Of a DNA stretch of 64,000 nt, positions 19,312 through 29,138 are shown piece by piece. A program made the translations under genes and the position numbers. The number at the start of each line of letters is the position of its first letter. Positions within the stretch are counted from its first letter, which is position 1. This stretch comes from Paenibacillus sp. P25 (lineage in GTDB: Bacteria; Bacillota; Bacilli; Paenibacillales; NBRC-103111). The notes beneath the pieces are model-generated. The model had not been told where the DNA came from, did not search any database, and was given only the letters and a program-made list of their open reading frames with translations. Location of the stretch: positions 5,456,001-5,520,000 of the forward strand of contig CP085629.1 of NCBI GenBank assembly GCA_024704175.1, in the 5' to 3' direction.

Positions 19312-19656
19312 TCATAGCTTCAAACTGTGCACCAAAGCCATCTCCACAACGGCTGTCGCGATAAAAATAACAGCCAGCTTGCTGTATCCCGATGCATAGA
19401 GAGCGGCCGCCGCAGAGCCGAAGACGGCCAGCTGGAGCAGGATGCGAACCGGAACGGATACAGGAATCGAAGCCTTGGGGGCGACGAAGGTACCCCAGAG
19501 GATGGCGACGAGCAGCGGGGTGCCGACGCCAAGCGACCATCTGAAGGTCCAGCCCGTGCCCGTATGGAAGCCCCAGTAGCCGAGGGCGGCCAGAGCCGCC
19601 AGTTCCAGCAGAAAAAATACGGGCGGAACCACCATGTTAACGATCGTCAGGATCAT
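19312..19656 (-). CDS. YrdB-like (DUF2568) membrane protein
   Basis: The ATG at 19656 follows AAAGGAG by nine bases; the GTG two codons earlier is too close to that site. About 114 residues with four predicted helices: MVVPPVFFLLELAALAALGYWGF, GVGTPLLVAILWGTFVAP, RILLQLAVFGSAAAALY and LAVIFIATAVVEMALVH. The order and the WGTFVAPKA segment match the YrdB/DUF2568 family of small membrane proteins of unknown role. It lies 44 bases after a tetR gene on the same strand and may be the last gene of the metallo-hydrolase/tetR transcript. Confidence 0.8.
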   Translation of the reverse strand: MILTIVNMVVPPVFFLLELAALAALGYWGFHTGTGWTFRWSLGVGTPLLVAILWGTFVAPKASIPVSVPVRILLQLAVFGSAAAALYASGYSKLAVIFIATAVVEMALVHSLKL

Positions 19657-19699
19657 GCCCACTCGCTCCTTTGTCTGATGGATTTATCTGCAATCCGCA

Positions 19700-20269
19700 T
19701 TAGTTCCCCGGTGTATGCAAGCCCCGCAGGTAGGTGCTCAGCAGGTGTCTTAAGCTAACGTCACGGTCCATCTCCATTTGGAAGCCTTGCTTCATCTCCA
19801 GAGAGGCAAAGCCGTGCATCATGCTGCGCAGCCCCCGCACGACATGGAGCGCTTCCTCTTCACCGAATTTGTAGCTGTCGAGAATCCGGAGAAGGAACGA
19901 GAGCGACTGATCGCCCGCTTCGGCGAGGGCCGGGTTGGACAAGTCCGCTCCTGAAACGATCGAATCATATAAGCCCGGATTCTTCCTTGCAAAAGCGACA
20001 TAGGCGAGCCCAACGGCCAGCAGCGCATCGTCGCCCGATTTGCCGATGACCGCTTCGGTCATCGCTTCCCTGATCCGGGTCAAGCCGAGCACAGCAAGCT
20101 CAGCCCTGAGATCCGGCAAACCTTTAATGTGGTTATAAAGCGAAGGAGTCTTCACCCGAAGTTTGGCGGCGATGGCGGCCAAGGTCACCTGCTCGATCCC
20201 TTGTTCATTCGCAATATCCAATGCGGCCTGCAGGACCGCTCCTTTATCAATTCCTTGCCTGTATGCCAT
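19700..20269 (-). CDS. TetR/AcrR-family regulator with WHG-type C domain
   Basis: An intact 189-residue protein. The DNA-binding domain is at residues 10-55 (VLQAALDIANEQGIEQVTLAAIAAKLRV then TPSLYNHIKG). The C-terminal ligand domain has the LRSMMHGFASLE pattern typical of the TetR_C_33/WHG group. It lies 38 bases downstream of the metallo-hydrolase gene and shares its transcript. A perfect 7-bp inverted repeat sits inside the promoter of that operon, so autorepression of the operon is likely. Ligand unknown. Confidence 0.9.
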   Translation of the reverse strand: MAYRQGIDKGAVLQAALDIANEQGIEQVTLAAIAAKLRVKTPSLYNHIKGLPDLRAELAVLGLTRIREAMTEAVIGKSGDDALLAVGLAYVAFARKNPGLYDSIVSGADLSNPALAEAGDQSLSFLLRILDSYKFGEEEALHVVRGLRSMMHGFASLEMKQGFQMEMDRDVSLRHLLSTYLRGLHTPGN

Positions 20270-20307
20270 AAAACACCATACTCCCTTCTTTACTATTCAA
20301 CTTCAGC

Positions 20308-21024
20308 TTATGCCAGGCTGGCCTCCGCTTCTGCAATCGCCCGGTCGATGACGGACAGCGGATCCGCTATCATGACGCCATGCCCCACGGCGAGCAGAGT
20401 CGGCTTCAGACTTCTCAGCTTCCGCGCGCTCTCCAGCGAAACGGGTTTGTTCCATGTAGCCATCGCCGGAAAAGGAAACCACGGCTTCACCACGCCCGAT
20501 ACCGCCACGCCGCCGCGTACCTGGAACGCATCGCCCGCGATCAAAGCGCCGCTGCGCTCATCCAGAAAAGCCATCATCCCCGGCGTATGCCCCGGCGCGG
20601 CTATAGCTTTCAGCGAACCGATCCGGTCCCCGTCCTGCAGCAAAGCACATCGGGCTTCGTCTTCACCGCTCCCGGCTTCGGCACGTCCCCTTTCACCGGT
20701 GTATTCGGCTCGCCGGCCTCCAGCTCGCGGTCGCCGGCCAGCAGCCTTCGCATCTCTCGCGGAGATCAGGACCTGCGCCTGCAGGAGCGCCTGCTTGAGC
20801 CCATCGAGCGCCCCGATATGATCCCCGTGCGCATGCGTCAGCACAATTCGCGTGATCGGCTTCCCGATCCGTTCCGCCGCCTGCAGAATCCCCTTGACGC
20901 TGAACGGCATCGCCGCATCGACCAGCGTCAGTTCCTTCTCTTCCTCCACCAGGTAGCAGTTCACCGGAAAGAGCCGCGGTAAAAAAGCAAGTTGATACAA
21001 AGCACCGTTTTTAGTCATTTTCAT
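20308..21024 (-). CDS. Metallo-beta-lactamase-fold hydrolase with compensating frame changes
   Basis: The start at 21024 (MKMTKNGALYQL) follows GGGAGG by eight bases. About 238 residues. Zinc motifs are complete: THAHGDHIGA (HxHxDH), GHTPGM, IAGDAF and VGHG. Between them, residues ~94-128 read as an Arg/Gly-rich run unlike the family. The next frame over the same bases (about 20645-20745) gives the natural LLAGDRELEAGEPNTPVKG...TKPDVL. Two opposite single-base errors therefore restore the frame, and the ORF looks intact but is not correct inside. The enzyme hydrolyses an unknown ester/thioester; it is the first gene of an operon with tetR. Confidence 0.88.
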   Translation of the reverse strand: MKMTKNGALYQLAFLPRLFPVNCYLVEEEKELTLVDAAMPFSVKGILQAAERIGKPITRIVLTHAHGDHIGALDGLKQALLQAQVLISARDAKAAGRRPRAGGRRAEYTGERGRAEAGSGEDEARCALLQDGDRIGSLKAIAAPGHTPGMMAFLDERSGALIAGDAFQVRGGVAVSGVVKPWFPFPAMATWNKPVSLESARKLRSLKPTLLAVGHGVMIADPLSVIDRAIAEAEASLA

Positions 21025-21057
21025 CGTTATTACCTCCCGAATACTATTTATATTAGT

Positions 21058-21086
21058 ATAATAACTAATATCATTAGTTTTGGCAA
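21058..21086 (-). promoter_or_regulatory. Promoter with TetR-type operator in the spacer
   Basis: On the minus strand TTGCCA (21086-21081), a 17-base spacer and TATTAT (21063-21058). The spacer contains the perfect inverted repeat AACTAAT-ATC-ATTAGTT (21063-21079), well placed for repression of the hydrolase/tetR operon. Confidence 0.65.
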
Positions 21087-21112
21087 GAGGTTTTTTCCAT
21101 GAATTGAAAAAA

Positions 21113-21156
21113 AACCTTCTCTCCCCTGTAGGATCAAGGGATGAGAAGGTTTTACA
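21113..21156 (-). terminator. Terminator of SLH-GH18 gene
   Basis: On the minus strand AAAACCTTCTC ... GAGAAGGTTTT with eight T at the end. Its position about ten bases after the TAA at 21167 supports that stop as the true end of the GH18 gene. Confidence 0.85.
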
Positions 21157-21166
21157 GGCGCTTCCG

Positions 21167-22792
21167 TTACCGGCCCAACGCAGCGATCCGCGCCAGTCGG
21201 CGTCCGTGAACTGGCCCATGTACCAAAGCGCTATGCCCTGCAGACCATAGTAGCGGGCGAGCCATATTTTCCGGTCGATGCTGTCCGCATCCTCATAGAA
21301 TAATTCGTTCGTGCCGCCTTCCGTGTACCCGATCCGCTTCACCAGATACGGCACCGCAAGGGATTGCTGCACCCCCGGCTTTTTCAACCGGTCCTCCACC
21401 GCGGCGCTTGCGGGCGACGCATAGGTCGTGCTCCCGCCTTGACCGATGAATTGATCGGTCTTCTTGCCGATCCCGAGCACGAGCTTCTCCTTCGGTACGC
21501 CGGCCTCCAGCGTATCCTGGACCGCCTCCGCCACAAGCGGAAGCGGCGAGGACGGCAAACGGTCGGGCTTACTGAGGAAGTTATACGCCATCAGAATGAC
21601 GCGGTCCGCCCGTTCCCCGATGGCCTTCAAATCGTAGCCTTGATAATAAGTGATCGGCGGAACGGCGACGGTCAGCTTCTTGCCGCCCAGGGCGGACTTT
21701 ATATCCGTAATCAGCCGAGTGAACTCGTCCCGTCTTTCCGCACCGTACAAATCCTCAAAATCGATGCAAACGCCGGTAAAACCGAATTTCGGGTCGTTTG
21801 CGGCACTTACCAGCGAATCGACGAAGGCTTTTCTTGCCGCACCGTCCCCGAGAAATTCCTCCACGCGGTGCGTTTTGTTGGCGAAGACCAGCGGCTCTTT
21901 GGCAACCGAGCTCCGGTCGGCGGCCGCCGTTACTTCCTCCCAGCCATTCGGGAGGTTGAACTTGAACGGGTCGCCGGACGTATCGAGCCGGGCCGAACCG
22001 CCGCCCTCGTAGGCGAGATGCCACCAGCCCAGCGACACCCGATCCAGCAGGCGGCATGCTTCCGATGCCGCCATACGACTGTACCGCATAAAAGCCGGTC
22101 ACCTGCAGCGGCTTGCCTTCCGCTTCCTTATGAAGCGACCGGTCGATCACGGCCGCCGCTTCCTGTCGGCTAAGCGGGCTGTCCGGGTCCAGACCGCGGT
22201 CACTGCCTTCGAACATGCCTTGATTCACGGCATAATAAACATAAGGCGCCAGCGCCTCGTCCACGCGTCCCGCGTCCGGGAATGCCTTAGCCCCCTGTTC
22301 TTTCCGCCAACCGCGATCCAGCCACGCCTTCCGCTCGGCGTCCGGCGACTTGTCCATCAGCATCGCGCCCATCGCGTAAGCCACTTCCTCGCGGCGGATC
22401 GGCTCCGCCGGCCGGAAGCCGCCGCCGCTGTCCAGCATGGCGTCGACCCAGTGCCGCTGCAGCGCCGCTGTGATCATCGGATAAGACCAGCGCTCCGGCG
22501 TCACATCGGCAATGACCGTCTTCGGCAGTTGCGGATCCGTCTCGGCCCGGGCGGCCGCCGTCATCATCTTGATGAACTCTTCGCGCGACATGGCGACCAG
22601 CGGATGAAACCCGCCGTCCGCGTAGCCGTCCACCGCTTGAACTGCGGCCAGCGTGTAGACATGCTCCGCCGCCCAATCGTTCTCCCCCAAATCGCGAAAA
22701 GGCGTCAGCCTTGATTCATATGCATTCGCGGTCGCCGAACCGGCCAGCATCAAGCCGAGGACGGCCGCGATCACCTTCTTCTTCTTATGCAT
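21167..22792 (-). CDS. SLH-domain glycoside hydrolase family 18 (YaaH-like) protein, frameshifted
   Basis: The protein has a signal peptide (MHKKKKVIAAVLGLMLAGSATANA), then three SLH modules at about residues 31-85 (FRDLGENDWAAEHV), 92-150 (DVTPERWSYPMITAA) and 168-222 (YVYYAVNQGMFEGS) that bind pyruvylated wall polymer. A GH18 TIM barrel follows at about 235-540. The frame changes near 22057, at QSYGGIGSM / RLLDRVSLGWW. The catalytic region is FTGVCIDFEDLYG with the acid Glu present, although the first Asp of the usual DxxDxDxE pattern is Thr. YaaH-like enzymes act on peptidoglycan or chitin-like bonds. A further shift near 21175 is needed to reach the stop at 21167; without it the frame runs on into the metallo-hydrolase gene. 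Confidence 0.82.
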
Positions 22793-22980
22793 TGCTTCCC
22801 CTACCTCCCATGAGTGTCCCTTATACAGAACGCGTCATAGGGGCAAAAAGTTTCGGCGGGTCAGGCTTTCATCAGCGGATTGTCAGCCTCTTGTGCGTAT
22901 TTTGGATGTGGTATGATTTGGATGAGAAGTTAATGCATAAGGGCAGATATTCGGCTTCACGACAAAGGAGAGGGCTCGAA

Positions 22981-23370
22981 ATGGAAAATAACAAGCAATA
23001 TACCATAGGCCAAGTGGCGGAAGTGACGGGATTGTCCATTCACACCTTGCGGTTTTATGAGAAAGAAGGCATACTGCCGGCTATCAAAAGAAACGAAAAA
23101 GGCATCCGCATCTTTGACGACATGGATCTGCAGTGGATCAAGATTCTTAATTATCTTCGTCTTACCGGCATGCCCCTGGCACAGATTAGAGACTGCGCCC
23201 ATCTCTGTTCGGAAGGCGACGATACCATGGAGGAACGTATGCGGCTATTCGAAAACCATAAAGAAAAGGTAGAAGAACAAATGAAGACGCTGAGGTCCTG
23301 CATCGACATGATCAATGTCATCATGGAATTGTACGCCAAAAGAAAGAAGGAGGAGATCCACAGGCATTGA
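22981..23370 (+). CDS. MerR-family transcriptional regulator
   Basis: AAAGGAGAGG lies before the ATG at 22981. An intact 129-residue protein: winged helix YTIGQVAEVTGLSIHTLRFYEKEGIL at residues 7-32, then LRLTGMPLAQIRDCAHL, and a long dimerisation helix ENHKEKVEEQMKTLRSCIDMI. Only one Cys pair is seen and no metal-binding loop, which fits the AdhR/YfmP-like MerR group that responds to electrophiles or small molecules. The downstream SDR promoter has the 19-bp spacer typical of MerR activation, so the two form a regulator-target pair. Confidence 0.92.
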   Translation: MENNKQYTIGQVAEVTGLSIHTLRFYEKEGILPAIKRNEKGIRIFDDMDLQWIKILNYLRLTGMPLAQIRDCAHLCSEGDDTMEERMRLFENHKEKVEEQMKTLRSCIDMINVIMELYAKRKKEEIHRH

Positions 23371-23390
23371 TTGGCATGTCAAAATACCTC

Positions 23391-23421
23391 TTGACCTAGA
23401 GTTCTCTCTAGCTACTAGAAT
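23391..23421 (+). promoter_or_regulatory. MerR-type promoter (19-bp spacer) of SDR gene
   Basis: TTGACC (23391-23396), a 19-base spacer and TAGAAT (23416-23421). The spacer holds a perfect inverted repeat CTAGAG-TTCT-CTCTAG (23396-23411). Over-long spacers with a central dyad are the hallmark of promoters untwisted by MerR activators. Confidence 0.8.
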
Positions 23422-23471
23422 TTGGCTTGTGCTGAACGACTGCACAAAACATTCATTCGGGAGGTATCGGT

Positions 23472-24215
23472 ATGGAAAGGAAAGTGGCGATTATAACGGG
23501 CGCAAGCAGCGGTATTGGAGAGGCAACCGCAAAGGAGCTGGCGCGCAGCGGAATAAAGGTGATGCTTGCGGCACGCCGGGAAGACCGGTTGGCTAATCTG
23601 AAGCAAGAAATTGAAGCGGCAGGCGGTCAGGCCGAGTATCGGGTTACGGACGTCACCTCTAGGGCCGATATGGCTTCGCTCGTGCAGGCTCGCTCTGGAT
23701 ACATTCGGTCAAATCGATATTCTTGTCAACAATGCAGGAATCATGCCGCTTTCTTTCATCAGGAACGGGAAAGTGGACGAGTGGGACCGGATGATCGATG
23801 TAAATATCAAAGGCGTCTTGTACGGCATCGCGAGCCGTGTACCCGCACATGGAGGAACGGAATGAAGGCCACATTATCAACGTTTCCTCAGCGGCCGGCC
23901 ATGAAGTTTTTCCAAGCGGTGCTGTTTACAGCGGTACTAAATTTGCTGTACGCGCCATTACGGAAGGCTTCCGCAAAGAGTCTGCGGCCCGATCAACCTA
24001 TTCGTACTACGATCATTTCCCCAGGGGCTGTTGCCACTGAATTATTGCAAACCATTACGGACCAAGAGGTTCTATCTGCCATGTCTCAATCGTTCAAAGA
24101 TGTCATTCCTCTCGGAGGCGCGGATATTGCAGCGACCATCCGATATGCCATTGAACAACCTGCATCGGTCTCGGTTAACGAAATGATCGTTTTCCCCACT
24201 TCCCAGAGAATATGA
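23472..24215 (+). CDS. SDR-family oxidoreductase, three frameshifts
   Basis: GGGAGG lies before the ATG at 23472. The protein reads MERKVAIITGASSGIGEATAKELA in the first frame. It then moves to a second frame near 23690 (FGQIDILVNNAGIMPLSF), to a third near 23840 (GHIINVSSAAGHEVFPSGAVYSGTKFAVRAITEGFR, with catalytic YSGTK), and back to the first near 23985 (RTTIISPGAVATELL to the end). Together they give a complete SDR of about 247 residues similar to YdfG-like NADP-dependent enzymes. Three breaks in 750 bases is the densest error cluster outside the GH2 gene. It is likely activated by the upstream MerR protein. Confidence 0.85.
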   Translation: MERKVAIITGASSGIGEATAKELARSGIKVMLAARREDRLANLKQEIEAAGGQAEYRVTDVTSRADMASLVQARSGYIRSNRYSCQQCRNHAAFFHQERESGRVGPDDRCKYQRRLVRHREPCTRTWRNGMKATLSTFPQRPAMKFFQAVLFTAVLNLLYAPLRKASAKSLRPDQPIRTTIISPGAVATELLQTITDQEVLSAMSQSFKDVIPLGGADIAATIRYAIEQPASVSVNEMIVFPTSQRI

Positions 24216-24278
24216 AGTCCAAACAGCTCTCACCTTGTGTGCAGGATGGGGGCTGTTTGACGCTTAAGCATCCCTTGC

Positions 24279-25613
24279 CTAATTGGCTAAAATATCATTA
24301 ATCTTCTTCTCCAGCGCCGCGAGTCCTTCTTCCGGATCCAAACCCCTCAGTACGATGTTTTGGAGGTCCTCGGACAGCGTTGTATAGATCGCCGTATATT
24401 TGTCGGTTTGCGGCGCAAATTTAACATGATGCTGCGCTTCGATGAAGAGCTTGCGGTAGGGCATCTGCCGGTACGCCTCGCTTTGTGCGACCGCCCGATT
24501 CGCCGGCACATGTCCGGCCTGCCCCCAGGTGATCCCGCCGGCTTCCGAAAAATATTTGATAAAGGTCATGGCCGCTAGCTGTTTCTCCTTATTCACATAA
24601 GCCGGGACCACCAGCGTATGCGAGCTTCCCCACTGCGTAGAACTGCCGAAGATGAGCGGAAGGGGCATAATGCCAACCGGCAAGGACTTATCGCTTAGAT
24701 GATGACCCGCTTCCCAGACGCCTCCGAACCATAAGGCGGCTTTCCCCTCGTGGAAGGAGTCCCATGGGGTTTTATCGCTTAAATCGGCCAACCGGCTGGC
24801 ATACAGCTTCTGATAAAATTTCAGCACGCTGAGCGCTTTGTCATTATGAATCGCCGCTTTCGTTCGATCCGGACTCAGCAAATCGCCGCCCGCCTCGTAG
24901 TACAGGTCCAGGAACGGCTCCTGAAAGAAAGGCGTGTTCACCGCAATCGGCTGGACATCCGGGACTTTCAACCGAATTTGCTGCAGCATGCGGATGAAGC
25001 CCTCCGGTGACGCCTCTCCGAGTGCCGGCGTATCGTCCTCGTTCAACAATCCGGCTTTCTTCAGAATCGCTTTATTATAATAAAGCATGTGAAAATGCGT
25101 ATCGATCGGTACAGCGTAAGGCTTGCCGTCCAAGCTCACATTCCGCACATTGGCTTCTTCCACTTCATGGAAGTCAAAACCCGTTTCGGTCGCCAAGCCG
25201 CCCAGCGGCATAATCTGCTTCGCCTTCACGAAGGGCAGCAATCGATCGGCATGCGTGGCGGCGACATCCGGCCCCTTCCCGGAAGACAGCGCGGTAGTTA
25301 GTTTCACATAGTACTCGTTGGATTCCAGACGAAGCTGTTTGACGAAAATCTCTCTCTGCGAGGTATTAAAGCCTTGAACCAATTGCTCGACGTAATCCCC
25401 TTCCCCGCCACCGAAAGGATTCCAAAACAATATCTCGACAGGGGCTTTGTTCCCCGGCGCCGGCACTTTGCTTCCGGCCGATTGCTCCGCGTTCCCTCCA
25501 AAGGTCCCCGAGCAGCCTGTTCCGATGAACACCAGCATGGAGAACAACGATACGATGAGGCCTCCGCGCTTAATTAACATGAAAATGACAATCACTCTCC
25601 ACTTTACCTGCAT
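24279..25613 (-). CDS. Sugar ABC transporter substrate-binding lipoprotein (paralogue B)
   Basis: An intact 444-residue CUT1 family-1 extracellular binding protein. The signal peptide ends in a lipobox FIGTGCSG, and an ATG at residue 12 (MLIKRGG) could be the true start. The body has the SBP_bac_1 layout: EILFWNPFGGGEGDYVEQLV, KGPDVAATHADRL, PYAVPIDTHFHMLYYNKAILKKAG and WFGGVWEAGHHL. It is homologous over its full length to the protein at 30974-32275, sharing long identical blocks, so the two arose by duplication. It lies at the 3' end of the operon, after kinase and regulator genes. It may be a second receptor for the same permeases or part of the sensing circuit. Confidence 0.92.
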   Translation of the reverse strand: MQVKWRVIVIFMLIKRGGLIVSLFSMLVFIGTGCSGTFGGNAEQSAGSKVPAPGNKAPVEILFWNPFGGGEGDYVEQLVQGFNTSQREIFVKQLRLESNEYYVKLTTALSSGKGPDVAATHADRLLPFVKAKQIMPLGGLATETGFDFHEVEEANVRNVSLDGKPYAVPIDTHFHMLYYNKAILKKAGLLNEDDTPALGEASPEGFIRMLQQIRLKVPDVQPIAVNTPFFQEPFLDLYYEAGGDLLSPDRTKAAIHNDKALSVLKFYQKLYASRLADLSDKTPWDSFHEGKAALWFGGVWEAGHHLSDKSLPVGIMPLPLIFGSSTQWGSSHTLVVPAYVNKEKQLAAMTFIKYFSEAGGITWGQAGHVPANRAVAQSEAYRQMPYRKLFIEAQHHVKFAPQTDKYTAIYTTLSEDLQNIVLRGLDPEEGLAALEKKINDILAN

Positions 25614-25658
25614 ACCGCCCGGTAAGCGTTTGCATTAGACTTACCGGAAAAGGCGGGC

Positions 25659-27246
25659 CTAGCCTTCTCTCCTGAACCGATTCCGGTATTCCGAAGGAGA
25701 AACGTGGGCGATTTTCTTAAACACCTTGGAGAAATATTTAGGATCCGGAATCCCTACCAAATGTCCGATATCCGCCGTCTTGAGCTCACTCCTCAATAGT
25801 TCCTTGGCTTTCTCAATGCGGATGCGCGTTAAATGCTCCAGAAAGCTTTCGCCCATTTCTTTTTTGAACAGGTTGGCGAAATAATTTTTGCTTAAATGCA
25901 CCAGACTGCTGATCGATTGCAGAGAGATTTCCTGGTGATAGTTCATCTGCATATATTGCGTCGCCTTGATAATGCTGTTGCGGTCGCTGTTATAGACCCG
26001 GATCATGTGCTGGACAAGCTCTTCGAAGGCCTTCAGGAACCAGGCTTTGCTCTGCTGAATCGTCTCCAGCTTGGACAGCTGGTCGAAGTACTGCTTCTTC
26101 AAATGAAGGACGCTTTCTTGATCACTGGACACATCCGACCAAAGGGTCGTGAGCAGAATCAAGAGCTCGAGTGAGATGATTTGCACCATCTCGGGATCTT
26201 TGCGGGAGGCTAACTGCCCGAAGATCTCTTCCAGGTACGCCTGCGGCTCCTTGGACTGATAAGCGTAAACCATGGAGTGAATATGATTCGTGCTTACTTT
26301 CAGATTCTCGGCAAGCCGGCTCTCCGCAGGCACATAGTCCACGCCATACACTATGACTTGGCCGCCGCCGACAAACATCTTGTACTTCGCAGCGGTCAAA
26401 GCCTGCTCATAGGCATCATGCAGATCGGTCCATTCCAGGACCCCTCTGCTTACCCCGACGGTACAACCCATTGCATAATGATCGATGAGATGAGCGAGGA
26501 TCGATTCGGCAATCTCCCTCACGGCTTTGGAGCTTTGGGCGGTCGTCCCGCCTGCAAATAAGAGGACGTTCATTTCGCCCTGTTTATCCGGGAATACTTC
26601 GTAGTCGGCATCATATTCGGCGGCCAGAACGCTGTCCAGCGCCTTTCGGATATAAGCTTGTTCTTCCGTGACGCTCAGATCCAGCGCGTTCTTGCTGAGA
26701 TGCAGCACATACAGCGGCAGCTTCCTATGCTGAAGTCCTAGGCTTTCAACCGCATTTTGTACACTCGCGGCATCGGTCTGAGAGCCTTGAACCAGATCCA
26801 GCAGCAGCTTTTCTTTTACCATAGGTTCCATAGGTCGCGGACCGCTTCTCCCCGCTAATGGAAGAAGCCTCTTCAATGGCTTCCTTCACCTTCATCAAGG
26901 CTTCTTCAAAATCCCGCGGCATCATATCCGACTTGATTAAATATTCCGAAACGCCGTAGCGGATCGCTTCCTTGGCATATTGAAAATCTTCCAAATTGCT
27001 GAGAATCAAGATTTTCATATGCGGACTGAATTTGCGTACTTCCGCTATTAAAGCCAGTCCGTCCATGACCGGCATCTTGATGTCGGTAATCAGAATATCC
27101 GGCGGCTCCTGCACGATGAGCTCCAGGGCCTCCTGTCCGTTGGAAGCTTCGCCGATCACGGCCAGCCCCACCTTCTCCCAATCGATCATAGACCGAATGC
27201 CGTACCTGACAATGTATTCGTCTTCGACTATCACAACGCGAAGCAT
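25659..27246 (-). CDS. YesN-type AraC-output response regulator, frameshifted
   Basis: GGAGG lies six bases before the ATG at 27246. The receiver domain (residues 1-120) has LRVVIVEDEYIVRYGIRSMI, phospho-acceptor Asp in ILITDIKMPVMDGL and Lys in SEYLIKSD. The frame changes near 26835, just after the receiver. The rest continues with a central dimerisation/helical domain and a C-terminal AraC double helix-turn-helix (EISLQSISSLVHLSKNYFANLFKKEMG and TADIGHLVGIPDPKYFSKVFKK). About 528 residues. It pairs with the upstream kinase and presumably controls the sugar-uptake operon. The kinase stop and regulator start are ten bases apart. Confidence 0.9.
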
Positions 27247-27256
27247 AAGGATCCTC

Positions 27257-29101
27257 CTACTCCATCACAGGAAGCCGGATTCCGATCCGCGTACCGCTTC
27301 CAGGCTCACTTTGAATGTCAATGCCATAAGGTTTGCCGCAAATCAGCTTGATCCGTTCATCCACATTCGCAAGGCCGATGCCGCTTGTCTTGTCACCGGA
27401 CAGCCCTTGATTCGTACCGTCGCCTTTTACATCGGCCGGCTCCATCCCGCGCCCGTTATCCGCCACTTCAAACCGGATACCGCCGTCGGGACGGCGCGTG
27501 CAGCTGATGTGAATCTCCCCGCCCGACTCGCGGTCCGTGAACGCATGGAGAATCGCATTCTCCACAATCGGCTGCAGAATCAGCTTCGGCGTGCGGAGCG
27601 AGCGAACATCCTCATCCAGATGAATAAACGTTTCGATATTAAAATTAAACCGGAACTTCTGAATACCCAAGTAGCACTGGACATGCTCGATTTCTTCTTC
27701 GACCGTAACCGTCTCTTCTCCCTTGCCCAGACTGATCCGGAGCAGCCGCGACAGCAGGCTGACCATCTCCGCAGCATGATTCGCCTTCTGCAGCGGCGCC
27801 GTCCATTTGATGATGTCCAGCGTATTATATAGAAAATGAGGGTTGATCTGCGCCTGCAGCGCTTTGAGCTCCGCCACGCGTTTCTGATTCTGCTCTTCAT
27901 AAACCGTTGTTAACAGCTCGTCGATCCGCGTTACCATGTAGTTGAAATTTTCGCCTAAGATATCAAACTCGTCATGGCGGGGCTTCGCTTTGAACCGTAC
28001 GCTAAGATCTCCCGACATCACCAGCCTCATCACCCGAATCATGTTCAGGATAGGCTTTGAGATCGAATTGGCCAGGAACATCGCCGTCAGGATCGAAAAG
28101 AGAATACAGATCGACGCCAGGATCAAAATAATTTGCAGCAGGCGGTTCGAGTCCTTATACAAGGACGATTCCGAGATCACATTCACCACGATCCAGTCGT
28201 TCGTATGCAGCTTTTTATAATTCACGATCAGCCGCGCCCGTCATTCTTGAGCGGGAAACCGGACTCTTCCAAGGGAGAACGCACGATTTGGGTGTAACCG
28301 TTTTCGCCTAAGACCTGAGTTACGCTCCTGCCCAGGAACCGGCTGTCCGGATACGAAATGATTCGGCCGGTCGCCGTCTATGACAAAGCTTGAGATATCC
28401 ATGTTGCTCTTCGTCGTCTTGGCGCCTAGCTCTTTAAGCACATCTTCACGAATGTCCAGCACGGCGACAATGCCGATCGGGCTATCGTCCGAAGTCTTGT
28501 AAATCTGTTTGGCCAGCGAGAACACATTGACATTCTGCGTATTCAAGCTGTCTACATAGGTGCCCTGCCGGGTGGGAAACCAGCGGAAATGGCTCCCGTC
28601 CTCCAGCGTCTGAAGGAACGGGGATACTTTCTCATTCGAGCGGTCGCTCCAGCGGTAGATCCCTTTAATATAATGCTTCGGGGATATAAAGGAGATGGAT
28701 TGAAAATCCTGATTAATCGCAATGATGGTGGACAGCTTCGTCGTCAGGGTCAGGCTGTCCAAGTCGTACTGCGCCCCCGGCGTGCTGTCAAGCGTACGCA
28801 GCATGGAGACGATGTCGTTATTGTTCACGACCTGCATCATCATATCTTTATAAATCCCCAGCCGGGTATCGATGTTATCGGCGGTTTGCTTGAGCAGCTG
28901 CTCGGAATATTCCGTTACCTTCTTGTTAATCGCGGATTTGGAGATCGAAAAAGAAATAAACCCCATAGCCAGCGGCGGAGTTAAGGAAAATAGAAATAAA
29001 AGCAGCATCCATTTGTAACGTATGCTGCTCGTCCATATATGAAGCCATGAGAAAAACGGATTTCTCCGGAATCGGCTAGGCGTACCTGAAGTCTGGGTCA
29101 A
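27257..29101 (-). CDS. YesM-type membrane sensor histidine kinase, two frameshifts
   Basis: The best start is TTG at 29101, with AAGGGG upstream. A first membrane helix (WMLLLFLFSLTPPLAMGFISF), an extracellular dCache-like sensor region of about 240 residues, a second helix (LIILASICILFSILTAMFLA), HAMP (SKPILNMIRVMRLVMSGDLSVRF), His_kinase with phospho-acceptor in INPHFLYNTLDIIKW, and HATPase with IVENAILHAF and NGRGM. Frame changes near 28370 and 28235 hit the end of the sensor domain. The third frame between them reads naturally (RIISYPDSRFLGRSVTQVLG). About 610 residues. It would sense a sugar, possibly through a binding protein, and phosphorylate the adjacent YesN-type regulator. Confidence 0.88.
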
Positions 29102-29138
29102 TGATGAAAACCCCTTTCGGTTTAGGGGGATCGCTAGG

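Noticed and set aside
20308-22089. 593-codon merged frame suggesting a GH18-metallo-hydrolase fusion
   Set aside because: A terminator (21113-21156), a promoter with operator (21058-21086) and a ribosome site lie inside it. A small frame error near 21175 removed the GH18 stop.
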